Assembly (NCBI GenBank): GCA_028692975.1 | Contig: JAQUWF010000020.1 | Coordinates: 1 to 39,654, forward strand | Direction of reading: 5' to 3' | Length of the DNA: 39,654 nucleotides | Source of the DNA: Lachnospiraceae bacterium | Lineage (GTDB): Bacteria; Bacillota; Clostridia; Lachnospirales; Lachnospiraceae | Shown here: positions 18,105-26,976 of the stretch, piece after piece | Layout: each line of letters begins with the position of its first letter | How positions within the stretch are numbered: the stretch's first letter is position 1 | Program-made: the position numbers and the translations under genes | Notes under the pieces: model-generated | The model's database searches: none | Told to the model about the DNA's origin: nothing | Seen by the model: the letters and a program-made list of their open reading frames with translations, nothing else

Positions 18105-19115
18105 CTACTCTTCGTTGGAATATTTGATGAAATCTTCCAGTTTCTGTTTTGCCTTTCCACTGTCGATGATTTCTTCCGCGATCTTTACACCCTCTTTGAT
18201 GGAGTCGCATGTTCCAGCCATATACAGAGCCGCCGCAGAATTCAGGACAACCGCATTTCTTCTCGGTCCCTTTTCTCCGTTTAGAATGGATTTTGTGATC
18301 TCTGCATTCTCCGCAGGGGAACCACCCACCAGATCATCCTTGCTGCAGCGCTCAAAGCCGAAATCTTCCGGTTTGATCTCATATTTCTGGAATTTTCCGT
18401 CTTTTACTTCGCAGATGGTAGTCGGTGCACTCATGGAGATCTCGTCCAGTTTGTCCTGACCGTATACCACCAGGGCACTCTTAACACCCAGATTAAACAG
18501 TACCTGTGCCAGAGGCTCTACCAGTGCTTCATCATAGACACCCATGACCTCCATGTTGGCACCTGCCGGATTCGCCAGCGGCCCCAAAATATTAAAGATA
18601 GTGCGGATACCCAGTTCCTTGCGGACCGGGCCCACATATTTCATAGCAATATGATAATTCTGTGCGAACAGGAAGCAGATACCGATCTTCTTTAACATCT
18701 CTGCACTCTTCTCCGGTGAAACGGTGATTTTCACACCCAGTGCTTCCAGTACATCTGCAGCGCCGCTTTTGGAACTGGCTGCACGATTGCCATGTTTTGC
18801 TACGGGCACACCGCCTGCAGCAATAACGATGGAAGAGGTTGTAGATATATTGAAGGAGTTGGATCCGTCACCCCCGGTACCAACAATCTCCAGCACATCC
18901 TCGTCATGGAGCAGTTTCACGCAGTGATTGCGCATCTCCTGTGCGGAGGCTGTGATTTCCTCGATGGTCTCGCCTTTCATACTCAGTGCCGTCAGGTAAG
19001 CACTCTTTTGTACTTCACTCGCCTGATCGCTCATGATCTCATTCATGACTTCCTTTGCCATAGCATAGTTTAAATCTTCACCTCTGCTTAATTTTAAGAT
19101 TGCTTCTTTGATCAT
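18105..19115 (-). CDS. trpD: Anthranilate phosphoribosyltransferase
   Basis: 336 residues, using the ATG at 19115. A TTG two codons upstream is only 3 bases from the AGGAGG site and is rejected. The enzyme transfers phosphoribose from PRPP to anthranilate. The PRPP-binding [17 protein letters not shown] and the following [17 protein letters not shown] are clear, as is GPLANPAG. It is separate from TrpG; in some bacteria the two are fused. The spacing to trpG is 13 bp. Confidence 0.97.
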   Translation of the reverse strand: MIKEAILKLSRGEDLNYAMAKEVMNEIMSDQASEVQKSAYLTALSMKGETIEEITASAQEMRNHCVKLLHDEDVLEIVGTGGDGSNSFNISTTSSIVIAAGGVPVAKHGNRAASSKSGAADVLEALGVKITVSPEKSAEMLKKIGICFLFAQNYHIAMKYVGPVRKELGIRTIFNILGPLANPAGANMEVMGVYDEALVEPLAQVLFNLGVKSALVVYGQDKLDEISMSAPTTICEVKDGKFQKYEIKPEDFGFERCSKDDLVGGSPAENAEITKSILNGEKGPRRNAVVLNSAAALYMAGTCDSIKEGVKIAEEIIDSGKAKQKLEDFIKYSNEE

Positions 19116-19128
19116 AATCAATATCCTC

Positions 19129-19695
19129 CTATTTGTGTAAAATGTTTGCTATTATTTTATATCCTTCCGGTGTGAGTACAGATTCTGGATGGAACTGCAC
19201 CCCGTACACCGGGTAATTCTTGTGTTCTACCGCCATGATCTCGCCGTCATCGGCTGCTGCCGTGATGTTTAATGCTTCCGGCATAGTTTCCTTTATGGCT
19301 GCCAGAGAATGATATCTTGCTACTTTCATAGGGCTTTCCATATCTTTGAACAAAACACTGTCTTTGGTGAATGTGATATCGCTTGTCTTTCCATGCATCA
19401 TTTTCTTTGCGTAGGATACGGTTGCGCCGTAAGCCTCACAGATCACCTGATGTCCCAGGCAGACGCCCAGTATGGGGAATTCCCCGCCTAGTTCTTTTAC
19501 GATCTGGGGACACATGCCTGCATCCTGGGGCTTGCCCGGTCCCGGCGACAAAACAATGAGTTCCGGCTTCTTCTGCCGTATCTCGTCTATGGTAATGCGG
19601 TCGTTTCGCACCACTTCTATATCCGGCTGGATACGGCCTATGAGCTGATACAGATTGTAAGAAAAACTGTCGTAATTATCGATAAGTAAAATCAT
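19129..19695 (-). CDS. trpG: Anthranilate synthase glutamine amidotransferase subunit
   Basis: 188 residues, class I glutamine amidotransferase that supplies ammonia to TrpE. It starts at the ATG at 19695; an in-frame TTG two codons upstream sits too close to AGGAGG. The nucleophile Cys is in [16 protein letters not shown], and the His/Glu pair in [15 protein letters not shown]. The first 20 bases overlap the end of trpE, a coupled arrangement that helps equal production of the two subunits. The same protein may also serve aminodeoxychorismate synthase (inference). Confidence 0.95.
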   Translation of the reverse strand: MILLIDNYDSFSYNLYQLIGRIQPDIEVVRNDRITIDEIRQKKPELIVLSPGPGKPQDAGMCPQIVKELGGEFPILGVCLGHQVICEAYGATVSYAKKMMHGKTSDITFTKDSVLFKDMESPMKVARYHSLAAIKETMPEALNITAAADDGEIMAVEHKNYPVYGVQFHPESVLTPEGYKIIANILHK

Positions 19696-21166
19696 GATCA
19701 ATTCCCTCCTTTGCCGTGTTCAGGGCTTCCATAACTGCTTTTGATTTATTGATGCATTCTTGATACTCTTTTTCCGGCACACTGTCCGCCACAATACCTG
19801 CACCAGAGCGGACATACACCTTGCCCTTGTGGGCGAAGGCAAGACGGATAGCGATGCAGGTATCCAGGTTACCGGTGAAATCCAGATAACCGATGGCTCC
19901 GCCGTAGATACCACGCTTGTTGTGCTCCAATTCATGGATGATCTCACAGGCCCGAAGCTTCGGTGCACCAGACAGAGTACCCGCCGGAAGGATGGCATCC
20001 ACCGCATCCACGGCATCCTTGTCCTTGCGGATGCGGCCGGATACGGTAGAGCCAATATGCATCACATGGGAAAACTTTTCGATACTCATATATTTATCTA
20101 CATTTACCGAAGCGATGGAACTGATTTTGCCGATATCATTTCGTCCCAGATCTACCAGCATGTTGTGCTCGGCCAGTTCTTTCTCGTCCGCCAGAAGCTC
20201 CGCCTCCAGTTGATTATCTTCCACCTCGCTTGCTCCTCGCGGTCTGGTACCGGCCAGCGGGAAGGTAAAGAGGCGATTGTCTTCCAGTTTAACCAGAGTT
20301 TCCGGAGATGCACCGGAGATTTCCACATCGTCGCTGGAGAAATAAAACATGTATGGGGAAGGATTGGTGGTGCGCAGCACCCGGTAAGCATCCAGAAGGC
20401 TGCCTTCCATATCTGCCTCGAAGCGGTTGGATAATACCACCTGGAAAATATCCCCCTCTCTGATATAATTCTTTGCTTTTTCTACCATCTCACAGTATTC
20501 CTCTTTGGAGAACAAACCTTTGAATTCAGATTTTAACACCAATGGTTTTGCCGGCTCCGGCTCCCCTTCCATGATCAGCTTCGCCATATTTTGAAGTTCT
20601 GTCACGGCCCGGTGGTAATTTTCCTCCAGATTGTCCAGTCTCACATTAGCTATGAGAACAATCTTCTGCTGGTAGTTATCAAAGGCGATGACTTTATCGA
20701 AGAGCATCAGGTCCATATCCTTGAAGTTGTCTTCGCCCTCATCTTCGATTTTCAGCGTCGGCTCACTGTATTTAATGTAATCATAGGAGAAATACCCCAC
20801 CAGTCCCCCTGTAAATGGCGGCATGCCCTGGATCTTTGGGCTTTTGTACTGTTTCAGGATATCACGAATATATTCACCCGGATGCTCCACTTCTTTTTCG
20901 ATGGTCATGCCTGACTTCATCCTCAGATGATGATTATGACAGGTCAACTCCAGTGTCGGGTCATAGCCAAGGAAGGTGTATCTCCCCCACTGCTTATGAT
21001 TCTCCGCACTCTCCAGCATATAGCAGTGTCTGCTCATATGCTTCAGCACCCGCAGCACCTGCATGGGTGTCCTGCAGTCCGCAAACAACTCCATGCGAAT
21101 AGGCAGTATGTTATATTTCTTCATATCCAGCATTTTCTTTGCCTGTTCCAAACTTGGATAACACAT
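19676..21166 (-). CDS. trpE: Anthranilate synthase component I
   Basis: 496 residues from the ATG at 21166, with AGGAGG about 8 bases upstream. The open frame continues 21 codons further but the extra part is leader RNA. TrpE turns chorismate plus ammonia or glutamine into anthranilate. CYMLESAENHKQWGRYTFLG contains the LLES-type tryptophan feedback site. The C-terminal chorismate-binding half has AGTRPRGASEVEDNQLEAEL, GRNDIGKIS, PAGTLSGAPKLRACEII, and GGAIGYLDFTGNLDTCIAIR. It is the first gene of trpEGDCFBA, behind a T-box leader. Confidence 0.98.
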   Translation of the reverse strand: MCYPSLEQAKKMLDMKKYNILPIRMELFADCRTPMQVLRVLKHMSRHCYMLESAENHKQWGRYTFLGYDPTLELTCHNHHLRMKSGMTIEKEVEHPGEYIRDILKQYKSPKIQGMPPFTGGLVGYFSYDYIKYSEPTLKIEDEGEDNFKDMDLMLFDKVIAFDNYQQKIVLIANVRLDNLEENYHRAVTELQNMAKLIMEGEPEPAKPLVLKSEFKGLFSKEEYCEMVEKAKNYIREGDIFQVVLSNRFEADMEGSLLDAYRVLRTTNPSPYMFYFSSDDVEISGASPETLVKLEDNRLFTFPLAGTRPRGASEVEDNQLEAELLADEKELAEHNMLVDLGRNDIGKISSIASVNVDKYMSIEKFSHVMHIGSTVSGRIRKDKDAVDAVDAILPAGTLSGAPKLRACEIIHELEHNKRGIYGGAIGYLDFTGNLDTCIAIRLAFAHKGKVYVRSGAGIVADSVPEKEYQECINKSKAVMEALNTAKEGIDHDFTYR

Positions 21167-21191
21167 AATTTTCTCCTCCTGAATTAAATAG

Positions 21192-21219
21192 TTGGTGACT
21201 AGACGTTGGCGACCAGACG
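21192..21219 (-). repeat. Tandem 14-bp imperfect repeat upstream of trpE
   Basis: Two adjacent 14-base units (TTGGTGACTAGACG and TTGGCGACCAGACG on the plus strand; 12 of 14 identical) lie 26 bases before the trpE ATG, between the leader hairpin and the ribosome binding site. Function unknown. Confidence 0.7.
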
Positions 21220-21232
21220 AACATCCCAATAT

Positions 21233-21290
21233 GATAATAGAAATCCCGTCCTTAGCAGGTAAACCTGCACGGTCTGTTTTTTCTATTATC
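21233..21290 (-). promoter_or_regulatory. Second leader hairpin between the T-box terminator and trpE
   Basis: Outer arms GATAATAGAAA (21233-21243) and TTTCTATTATC (21280-21290) are exact complements. Inside are CCGT/ACGG and GCAGG-TAAA-CCTGC. No run of U follows on the minus strand, so it is not an ordinary terminator. Confidence 0.65.
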
Positions 21291-21312
21291 CTGCTGTTCT
21301 GGATTTATAGCA

Positions 21313-21356
21313 CAAAAAACCCATCCCTGACAGATTTCCACTGTCAAGGACGGGTT
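21313..21356 (-). terminator. T-box-controlled terminator of the trp leader
   Basis: Minus strand arms AACCCGTCCTTGACAG and CTGTCAGGGATGGGTT followed by a T run. The hairpin lies just after the T-box sequence. It forms when tRNA-Trp is charged. Confidence 0.93.
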
Positions 21357-21600
21357 CATAATCTTCCCGCGGTACCACCTTGCTTCACGATACACTCGTG
21401 CTCTTACCGGATACTATCATATCCTCGACAACTAACGTATGTCTCACGTTGCAGAATACTAAAGGATATCCTCGTTGACTGCACCCTCGGTGGTCCATTT
21501 AACACTCTGCGTTCTACCCGGCTCTCAGCTACCCGGACTCTCTGTGTGTGCACGAACTGTTTTTATCTCCACGTCTTCGGTTTCTTTACTATTTATTTTG
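21314..21600 (-). promoter_or_regulatory. Tryptophan T-box riboswitch
   Basis: The minus strand carries the T-box AAGGTGGTACCGCGG at 21367-21381. The distal Stem I region reads AGAGAGTCCGGGTAGCTGAG then AGCCGGGTAGAACGC. The specifier loop context AAATGGACC places UGG, the tryptophan codon, at 21495-21497. Uncharged tRNA-Trp pairs its anticodon with UGG and its NCCA end with the T-box bulge, which favours the antiterminator and lets trpEGDCFBA be transcribed. The variable T-box base is U. The region 21167-21656 contains no protein gene. Confidence 0.95.
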
Positions 21601-21609
21601 CTTTACTAG

Positions 21610-21660
21610 ATTATAGTACTAAATTAATTTGAACGCAAGTTTTTTTTTACTTTTTTTTAT
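21610..21660 (-). promoter_or_regulatory. trp operon promoter with A-tract UP element
   Basis: Minus strand TTGCGT (21633-21638), 17 bp, TATAAT (21610-21615). Directly upstream are two A tracts (21641-21658 region), typical of an UP element. The tracts contain the stop codon of the LarC-like gene. Confidence 0.85.
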
Positions 21661-22448
21661 TTCATCTGCTCCAGGACTTCTGCCTTGACGCGCACATAGA
21701 CCTCATCATAGGGCATATTCATCTTTTCACAGATACTTTTAATGCTCTCGTATTCCGGATAATACCGTGGTCCGTTGGAGTACATGCACTTTTTTATCTG
21801 GACGGTTCCCAGCGTGGTCTCTGCCTGAAAAGTACTGCGTTCCAGCACGCTGCGCTCCATGGACTGCCTGCGGATACCTATGGTAGTGGTGTTCTGAAAG
21901 ATCACCTCCTCCATCTGCGTTACACAGTCCTGGGTACAGATCACCTTCAGCTCATACGCTGGGCGGTTCTTCTTCATAAAGACCGGGACAAAGCGCACAT
22001 CCCGCGCTCCTGCCTGAAATAATCGTTCCATGGCCAGTCCCAGCATCTCTCCTGTAGCATCATCAATGTTGCACTCCAGCTGGCAGATCCGTTCTTCCCC
22101 GCTGTTCTTTTCCGGCACCAGAAGTCCATGGGCCGCCTGCCGCATTCCCGCAAGATGCAGTCTTTTTTCTACGGCGATCTGCACAGCCCATACAAGCGGC
22201 GTCTCCACCGTACTCTTTATGCTGTCGATCTCCAGTTCCGAAAGGGAGGATGCCAGACTTTGCAGGGCAGATTCCTTGGCCTCCACATGCATAACTGAAA
22301 ATGCCTGCCGCATAGCCTCAAACATCTCTCTGACCGCCGCATCCGCCACCTGCCCATCTGCCTTTGCTCCCAGTTCACTCAAGACCTGCTGCAGATGTTC
22401 CAGACTGCTGCCTCCCCATTCATCTAAATATAAACTATTTCCCAACAC
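21657..22448 (-). CDS. LarC-family nickel-pincer cofactor protein, shortened N-terminus
   Basis: About 263 residues from the GTG at 22448; a TTG at 22445 with better spacing from GGAGG is equally possible. The second half is a clear LarC C-terminal (DUF111) domain: CQLECNIDDATGEMLGLAME, then RLFQAGARDVRFVPVFMKKN, RPAYELKVIC, NTTTIGIRR, and YPEYESIKSICEKMNMPYDEVY. LarC inserts nickel into the pincer cofactor of lactate racemase-type enzymes. The N-terminal part keeps SLYLDEWGG but lacks the usual LarC1 HFHEVGAVDSIVD-type motifs, and the protein is about 130 residues shorter than typical LarC (about 400). No larA, larB or larE is in the window. It begins 15 bp after the c-di-GMP gene and is probably cotranscribed. 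Function is uncertain. Confidence 0.78.
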   Translation of the reverse strand: MLGNSLYLDEWGGSSLEHLQQVLSELGAKADGQVADAAVREMFEAMRQAFSVMHVEAKESALQSLASSLSELEIDSIKSTVETPLVWAVQIAVEKRLHLAGMRQAAHGLLVPEKNSGEERICQLECNIDDATGEMLGLAMERLFQAGARDVRFVPVFMKKNRPAYELKVICTQDCVTQMEEVIFQNTTTIGIRRQSMERSVLERSTFQAETTLGTVQIKKCMYSNGPRYYPEYESIKSICEKMNMPYDEVYVRVKAEVLEQMK

Positions 22449-22463
22449 TCCTGCCTCCAAAAG

Positions 22464-25400
22464 TCACTCTACGTTGTCCTTGCACTGCTTTCTTCTTTCC
22501 TTCTTGTTCTTATACATCATGCTGTCCGCCTTTTTCAGCAGTTTACTTAGATTTTCCTTGTGGAAATCCAGCGTATACGCATACCCAAAGTCAGCCCTGG
22601 CCGTCATGTCCCTATTGGTGCCATAATGCACGTCACAAATGGCCTTTTCCAGCCGCTGGATAGCCTGCAGCAGATGAGCCTTGGTACAGTCCGGGAAAAC
22701 AATAAGAAACTCATCTCCACCATAACGGATCAGGGAGTCACTCTTACGTATCTGTTCCTTTACCACTTGAACGATCTGCGTCAACACCGTATCGCCCATC
22801 TGATGTCCATAAGAATCATTGATCTGTTTGAACTGATACAGATCCATCATGACCAGCCCCACCTTGGTGGCCGTGTGTTCTTCACCTGTATACAAAAACA
22901 TCATCTCATCAAAAAATCTACGATTGTAGGCATTGGTCAGCGAATCCGTATAGATCATTTTGCTGGTGGCATCCATATCCGTATGCCGGAACGATTTTCC
23001 CTGTATTTCCTGCACCTTGGCACACTGGTACTCTTCAATCATGGCCTTAAAACGGCTATGGTATTCCAGCACATTATGCAGTCGTCTGTAGACCACCTCA
23101 GCAACAAAAGGTTTCGTCACATAGTCATTCACGCCATTTTGCAGCATATGTATCTGCTGCCTCGCACCACTCTCCGCCGATATGACAATAACCGGAATAT
23201 CCGATGCTTCCGCAATCTGATTCTTATATGCCAGAAACTCCTGACCGCTCATCTTCGGCATGATCATATCCAGCAGGATCGCCGCGATATGGTCTGCATG
23301 TTCCTGCAGAATTTCCAGAGCCTCATCCCCGTCACATGCCTGAATCATGGTATATTCACCCTCAAAAATTTTACACAGAATCTCTCTGCTGATACTGGAA
23401 TCATCCACGACCAGCAGGCTTTCTTTCTCCACCCGCCGTCCTTTCAGCATACCAAATACATTATTTAATTCCCGCTCCAGATTACGCTCCGTAGTCACAT
23501 CCGTAAAGGTCAGTCCCAAAAGGCTTGTCTTTACAGAACTTCCAATATACATCATGCGGATATGGTACCATCTGCTGCTTCCGTCCTCCAGGACATAAAG
23601 ACATTCGCACTCCGCAGCATCTTTCGTGTAAACAGCCTGATCCATGGCGCAAAACAGTTTGAATAATTCCTCATTATTCAGCCGCTGCCTCACTTGATCT
23701 GCTCTGCCGAACACCTGATTATATGCCTGGTTCGTCCGGAGACTATCAATCTGACTGTTGGCATACTCATATACGGCAAATGGAATAGAAACACTCTTCA
23801 GCAAAGACATGGCCGCTGCATCGGAAGACCAGATGGCATCCAGGCTCTCCGTCAGCGAATCCATTTCTGACGGCAATTCCGATATGTTGCTCTTTTTCTC
23901 ATGCACCAGCGTCTCATATTCTTCCACCGGCATGGGTCTTGCAAAATAATAACCCTGCACATAACTGCAGCCGATACTTTCCAGGAATTCCTTCTGTTCT
24001 TTTGTTTCCACACCCTCCACGACTACAGGCATACCCAGCCATCCTGCCATACGTATGACAGATGCAAGGATTTTTTCACTCTTCACATTGTTGCTGCCGC
24101 TTGGCAGGAATTTCATATCTATCTTCAGTATATCCAGATCAATATCCTTCAAAGTATTCAGGGAAGAATAGCCGCTGCCGAAGTCGTCCATAAGCAGGAC
24201 AAAGCCATGGGAACGAAGTTTTTGTGTCACGTCCTTCATAAGGTCCGGATTGGACATATAGGCAGTCTCCGTAATCTCCAGATTCAGCAGGTGTTTTGGT
24301 ACCTGGTATTTTTCTGTAAGTTCCACGATTGCTTCCACGATCTGCGGATTATACAGACTGATCCTGGATACATTGACTGAAATAGGATATACCTCCCTGC
24401 CCTCTTCGATCCATTTGTGCAGCAGGATACAGGTATTTTCCCACATATAATAATCCAGTTCCATGATCTGCCCGTTCTTCTCAAAGACTGGTATGAATTC
24501 GCCCGGCGATATCATGCCATGTTCGGGATGCCGCCATCGGACCAGCGCTTCGGCCCCACAGGGAAGATTCGTATCCAGGGAATATTTCGGCTGCAGATAC
24601 ACCTCGAATTGCTTTTCACGGATCGCGGTCTCCATTTGCGTGGTGATACGCTGTATCTTTGCCTCCTCCCTGCTCATTTCTTCATCATAATACATATACG
24701 TGGTATTGATCTTGCGCTTGCACTGGTGGGATGCTTCCACCGTACAGGAATACATCTTCTCCATATCTTCCCGAATATCGCGGATCACATACAGTCCAAA
24801 AGAAAGCTGCAGCCGATAATTCCGGCTGTATGCCTGTATATGATCTTCTAATGTAATCAGGCTCTCCCGCAGCCGCTCCGGCTCGTAAAGCGTACAGATA
24901 CAAAATACATCCGATTCTATTCTTCCATAAGTCTGATAATACGAACCGTCCTGCCTCAGCAGATCCGCCAGACTCTTGAGCAGTTCGTCCCCCGCCCCGC
25001 TGCCGAAGGTAGAATTGTAAAGTCGGAAATTATCCACATCCATCCGGATCAGCACAAAGGTCTTTTCCGGATACTTCTGAATCATTTCTTTCGTCTTTTC
25101 CATGAAAAATGCGCGATTGTACAGATCTGTCAGATAATCGCGCTCAGAAAGTATCCGTATCTTTTCCATAAGAATCATCTGGCTGCGGCCAATAATATTT
25201 TCGAGACGCAGATGGATTACCTTCGGACTGTAAGGTTTGGTCACAAAATCCCATGCGCCAAGCTCCAGGCATCGGCTTTCCATCTTCTCATCGTGTTCCC
25301 CTGTTGCCACAAGAATGGGAAGGTTTTTGTAGGTTTTGTCTTTTGAAAGGATCTCCAGCAGTTCTTCCCCATCCATTTCGGGCATACGCAGATCCAGAAT

Positions 25401-25553
25401 CACAGCCGCGATACCGGCATATTGCTTCCGAATCACGGCCAACGCTTCTTTCCCATTAAAAGCCTGCAGAATGCTATAGTCTTCCTGCAGGTTTTTCATT
25501 AGAATCTTTTGATTTAGAATATTATCTTCCACAATCAGAATTTGCTGTTTCAT
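22464..25553 (-). CDS. REC-GGDEF-EAL-REC-GGDEF cyclic-di-GMP enzyme
   Basis: 1029 residues from the ATG at 25553 (GAGG upstream; the longer frame adds 18 poor residues). Domains: receiver 1-120 with phospho-site Asp54; GGDEF-like 135-285 whose signature is degenerate (RIESDVF at 211-217), so probably not a cyclase; EAL phosphodiesterase 300-550 with EAL at 335-337 and MDDFGSGYSS at 455-464; a PAS-like segment about 575-695; a second receiver 712-830 with Asp762; and a C-terminal GGDEF 865-1025 with intact YGGDEF at 944-949 and an inhibitory RxxD site (936-939). It lacks membrane segments, so it is cytoplasmic. It should both make and break c-di-GMP under control of two phosphorylation sites. 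No partner kinase is adjacent; the orphan hybrid kinase at 28126 is one candidate (speculative). Confidence 0.95.
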   Translation of the reverse strand: MKQQILIVEDNILNQKILMKNLQEDYSILQAFNGKEALAVIRKQYAGIAAVILDLRMPEMDGEELLEILSKDKTYKNLPILVATGEHDEKMESRCLELGAWDFVTKPYSPKVIHLRLENIIGRSQMILMEKIRILSERDYLTDLYNRAFFMEKTKEMIQKYPEKTFVLIRMDVDNFRLYNSTFGSGAGDELLKSLADLLRQDGSYYQTYGRIESDVFCICTLYEPERLRESLITLEDHIQAYSRNYRLQLSFGLYVIRDIREDMEKMYSCTVEASHQCKRKINTTYMYYDEEMSREEAKIQRITTQMETAIREKQFEVYLQPKYSLDTNLPCGAEALVRWRHPEHGMISPGEFIPVFEKNGQIMELDYYMWENTCILLHKWIEEGREVYPISVNVSRISLYNPQIVEAIVELTEKYQVPKHLLNLEITETAYMSNPDLMKDVTQKLRSHGFVLLMDDFGSGYSSLNTLKDIDLDILKIDMKFLPSGSNNVKSEKILASVIRMAGWLGMPVVVEGVETKEQKEFLESIGCSYVQGYYFARPMPVEEYETLVHEKKSNISELPSEMDSLTESLDAIWSSDAAAMSLLKSVSIPFAVYEYANSQIDSLRTNQAYNQVFGRADQVRQRLNNEELFKLFCAMDQAVYTKDAAECECLYVLEDGSSRWYHIRMMYIGSSVKTSLLGLTFTDVTTERNLERELNNVFGMLKGRRVEKESLLVVDDSSISREILCKIFEGEYTMIQACDGDEALEILQEHADHIAAILLDMIMPKMSGQEFLAYKNQIAEASDIPVIVISAESGARQQIHMLQNGVNDYVTKPFVAEVVYRRLHNVLEYHSRFKAMIEEYQCAKVQEIQGKSFRHTDMDATSKMIYTDSLTNAYNRRFFDEMMFLYTGEEHTATKVGLVMMDLYQFKQINDSYGHQMGDTVLTQIVQVVKEQIRKSDSLIRYGGDEFLIVFPDCTKAHLLQAIQRLEKAICDVHYGTNRDMTARADFGYAYTLDFHKENLSKLLKKADSMMYKNKKERRKQCKDNVE

Positions 25554-25621
25554 GCTCTGTCCTCTTTGTCGTTTACTCTTTAAAATAAAGTTTACGTTGC
25601 CATGCATTCACATATTTATTT

Positions 25622-25650
25622 ATCTTACCATAAAATTCCTGCAATCGCAA
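25622..25650 (-). promoter_or_regulatory. Promoter of the c-di-GMP gene
   Basis: Minus strand TTGCGA (25645-25650), 17 bp, TAAGAT (25622-25627) with TGG extended -10. It lies about 70 bases before the ATG. Confidence 0.65.
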
Positions 25651-25677
25651 TCTTACTGTTCGTCATTTTCACACAAA

Positions 25678-25716
25678 TTGTGCGAAATGCGTCTTCAATT
25701 TCGTCTTTTCGCACAA
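25678..25716. promoter_or_regulatory. 10-bp inverted repeat between divergent genes
   Basis: TTGTGCGAAA (25678-25687) and TTTCGCACAA (25707-25716) are exact complements, 19 bases apart. The left arm overlaps a CACAA-A-TTGTG palindrome (25672-25684). It is located upstream of the c-di-GMP gene promoter and of glgC. It is a possible two-site operator. Confidence 0.5.
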
Positions 25717-25780
25717 AAACGCTGACTTTATCTCATTAATCTGCCAAATTATACAATTTTACTATAATTTTATAGCAATT

Positions 25781-25809
25781 TTGCCAAGGAACTTGTATAA
25801 TAATATTTA
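25781..25809 (+). promoter_or_regulatory. Probable glgC promoter
   Basis: TTGCCA (25781-25786), 17 bp, TATTTA (25804-25809). A better -10, TATAAT at 25796-25801, lies in the spacer but lacks a good -35 (TAGCAA at 25773-25778). Either may be used. Confidence 0.4.
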
Positions 25810-25832
25810 GTAAAAGAAAGAGAGGGTTTATT

Positions 25833-26975
25833 ATGAAACAGAATAATATGCTGGCAATGATCTTAGCAGGCGGCCGCGGTTCCAGACTCCATGATCTGAC
25901 TAATAAAGTTGCAAAACCCGCAGTCTCCTATGGCGGCAAATACCGTATTATTGATTTTCCACTCAGCAACTGCGCCAACAGTGGTATTGATGTAGTGGGC
26001 GTTCTGACGCAGTATGAGTCTGTTCTCCTGAACAGCTACGTTGCAGCTGGCCGCCGCTGGGGTCTGGACGCAAAAGACAGTGGTGTTTTCGTTCTACCAC
26101 CCCGTGAGAAAGCAGATGCCAATCTGAACGTATACCGTGGTACTGCAGATGCGATCTCACAAAATATCGATTTTGTCGATTCTTACGCTCCTGAACACGT
26201 ACTGATTCTCTCCGGCGACCATATTTACAAGATGAACTACGCAAAGATGCTGGCGGAACACAGGGCAAACAACGCCGACGCCACCATCGCCGTGATCGAA
26301 GTTCCCATGAAAGAAGCAAGCCGTTTTGGTATCATGAATACAGACAAAGAAACCGGCCGCATCGTGGAATTCGAAGAGAAACCAGAACATCCAAAGAGCA
26401 ATCTGGCTTCCATGGGTATTTATATATTCAACTGGAAATTACTGCGTAAGATGCTGGTAGCCGATATGAAAAATGCAGAGTCCAATCATGACTTCGGCAA
26501 AGATATTATCCCTACGCTCTTAAATGACGGCAAAAATCTTTTCGCATATAAATTCAAAGGCTACTGGAAAGACGTTGGGACCATCGATTCTCTCTGGGAA
26601 GCAAATATGGACCTGCTGGATGCCAACAACGAACTGGATCTGAATGATTCCACCTGGAAGATCTATACGGAGGATGTCACCACGCTCCCACAGTATGTAG
26701 GCGCAGACGCCGATATCAAGCGTTCTTTCATCACACAGGGCTGCCTGATCAACGGTGAAGTGAAAAATTCCGTTCTTTTTACCGGTGCTCAGATTGGTGC
26801 CGGTGCCCGGATCATCGACAGTGTACTCATGCCTGACGTAGTCGTGGAGGAGGGTGCTCTCGTACAGCGAGCTCTCGTGGCCGATGGTATCCGTATCGGC
26901 AAAAATGCCATCGTGGGCGAGGCGGACAGCGAACACATCGAACTTATTGCAAAACGTGTAAAGGGGGAAGAATAA
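25833..26975 (+). CDS. glgC: Glucose-1-phosphate adenylyltransferase, catalytic subunit
   Basis: 380 residues. GlgC makes ADP-glucose from ATP and glucose-1-phosphate, the committed step of bacterial glycogen synthesis. The nucleotide loop is [15 protein letters not shown]. Also visible are [49 protein letters not shown] and a C-terminal left-handed beta-helix region (about residues 290-370) that serves allosteric control and assembly. GAGAGGG lies upstream of the ATG. It is followed after one base by glgD. Downstream glycogen synthase genes are not in the window. Confidence 0.97.
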   Translation: MKQNNMLAMILAGGRGSRLHDLTNKVAKPAVSYGGKYRIIDFPLSNCANSGIDVVGVLTQYESVLLNSYVAAGRRWGLDAKDSGVFVLPPREKADANLNVYRGTADAISQNIDFVDSYAPEHVLILSGDHIYKMNYAKMLAEHRANNADATIAVIEVPMKEASRFGIMNTDKETGRIVEFEEKPEHPKSNLASMGIYIFNWKLLRKMLVADMKNAESNHDFGKDIIPTLLNDGKNLFAYKFKGYWKDVGTIDSLWEANMDLLDANNELDLNDSTWKIYTEDVTTLPQYVGADADIKRSFITQGCLINGEVKNSVLFTGAQIGAGARIIDSVLMPDVVVEEGALVQRALVADGIRIGKNAIVGEADSEHIELIAKRVKGEE

Positions 26976-26976
26976 C

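Noticed and set aside
21140-21223. Possible minus-strand leader peptide starting ATG TTC GTC TGG
   Set aside because: It has one Trp codon, no ribosome binding site and reads through into the trpE start in another frame; the T-box already explains regulation.
21192-21632. 146-codon plus-strand frame in the trp leader
   Set aside because: It runs across the T-box, terminator and trp promoter, which fully explain the sequence on the other strand.
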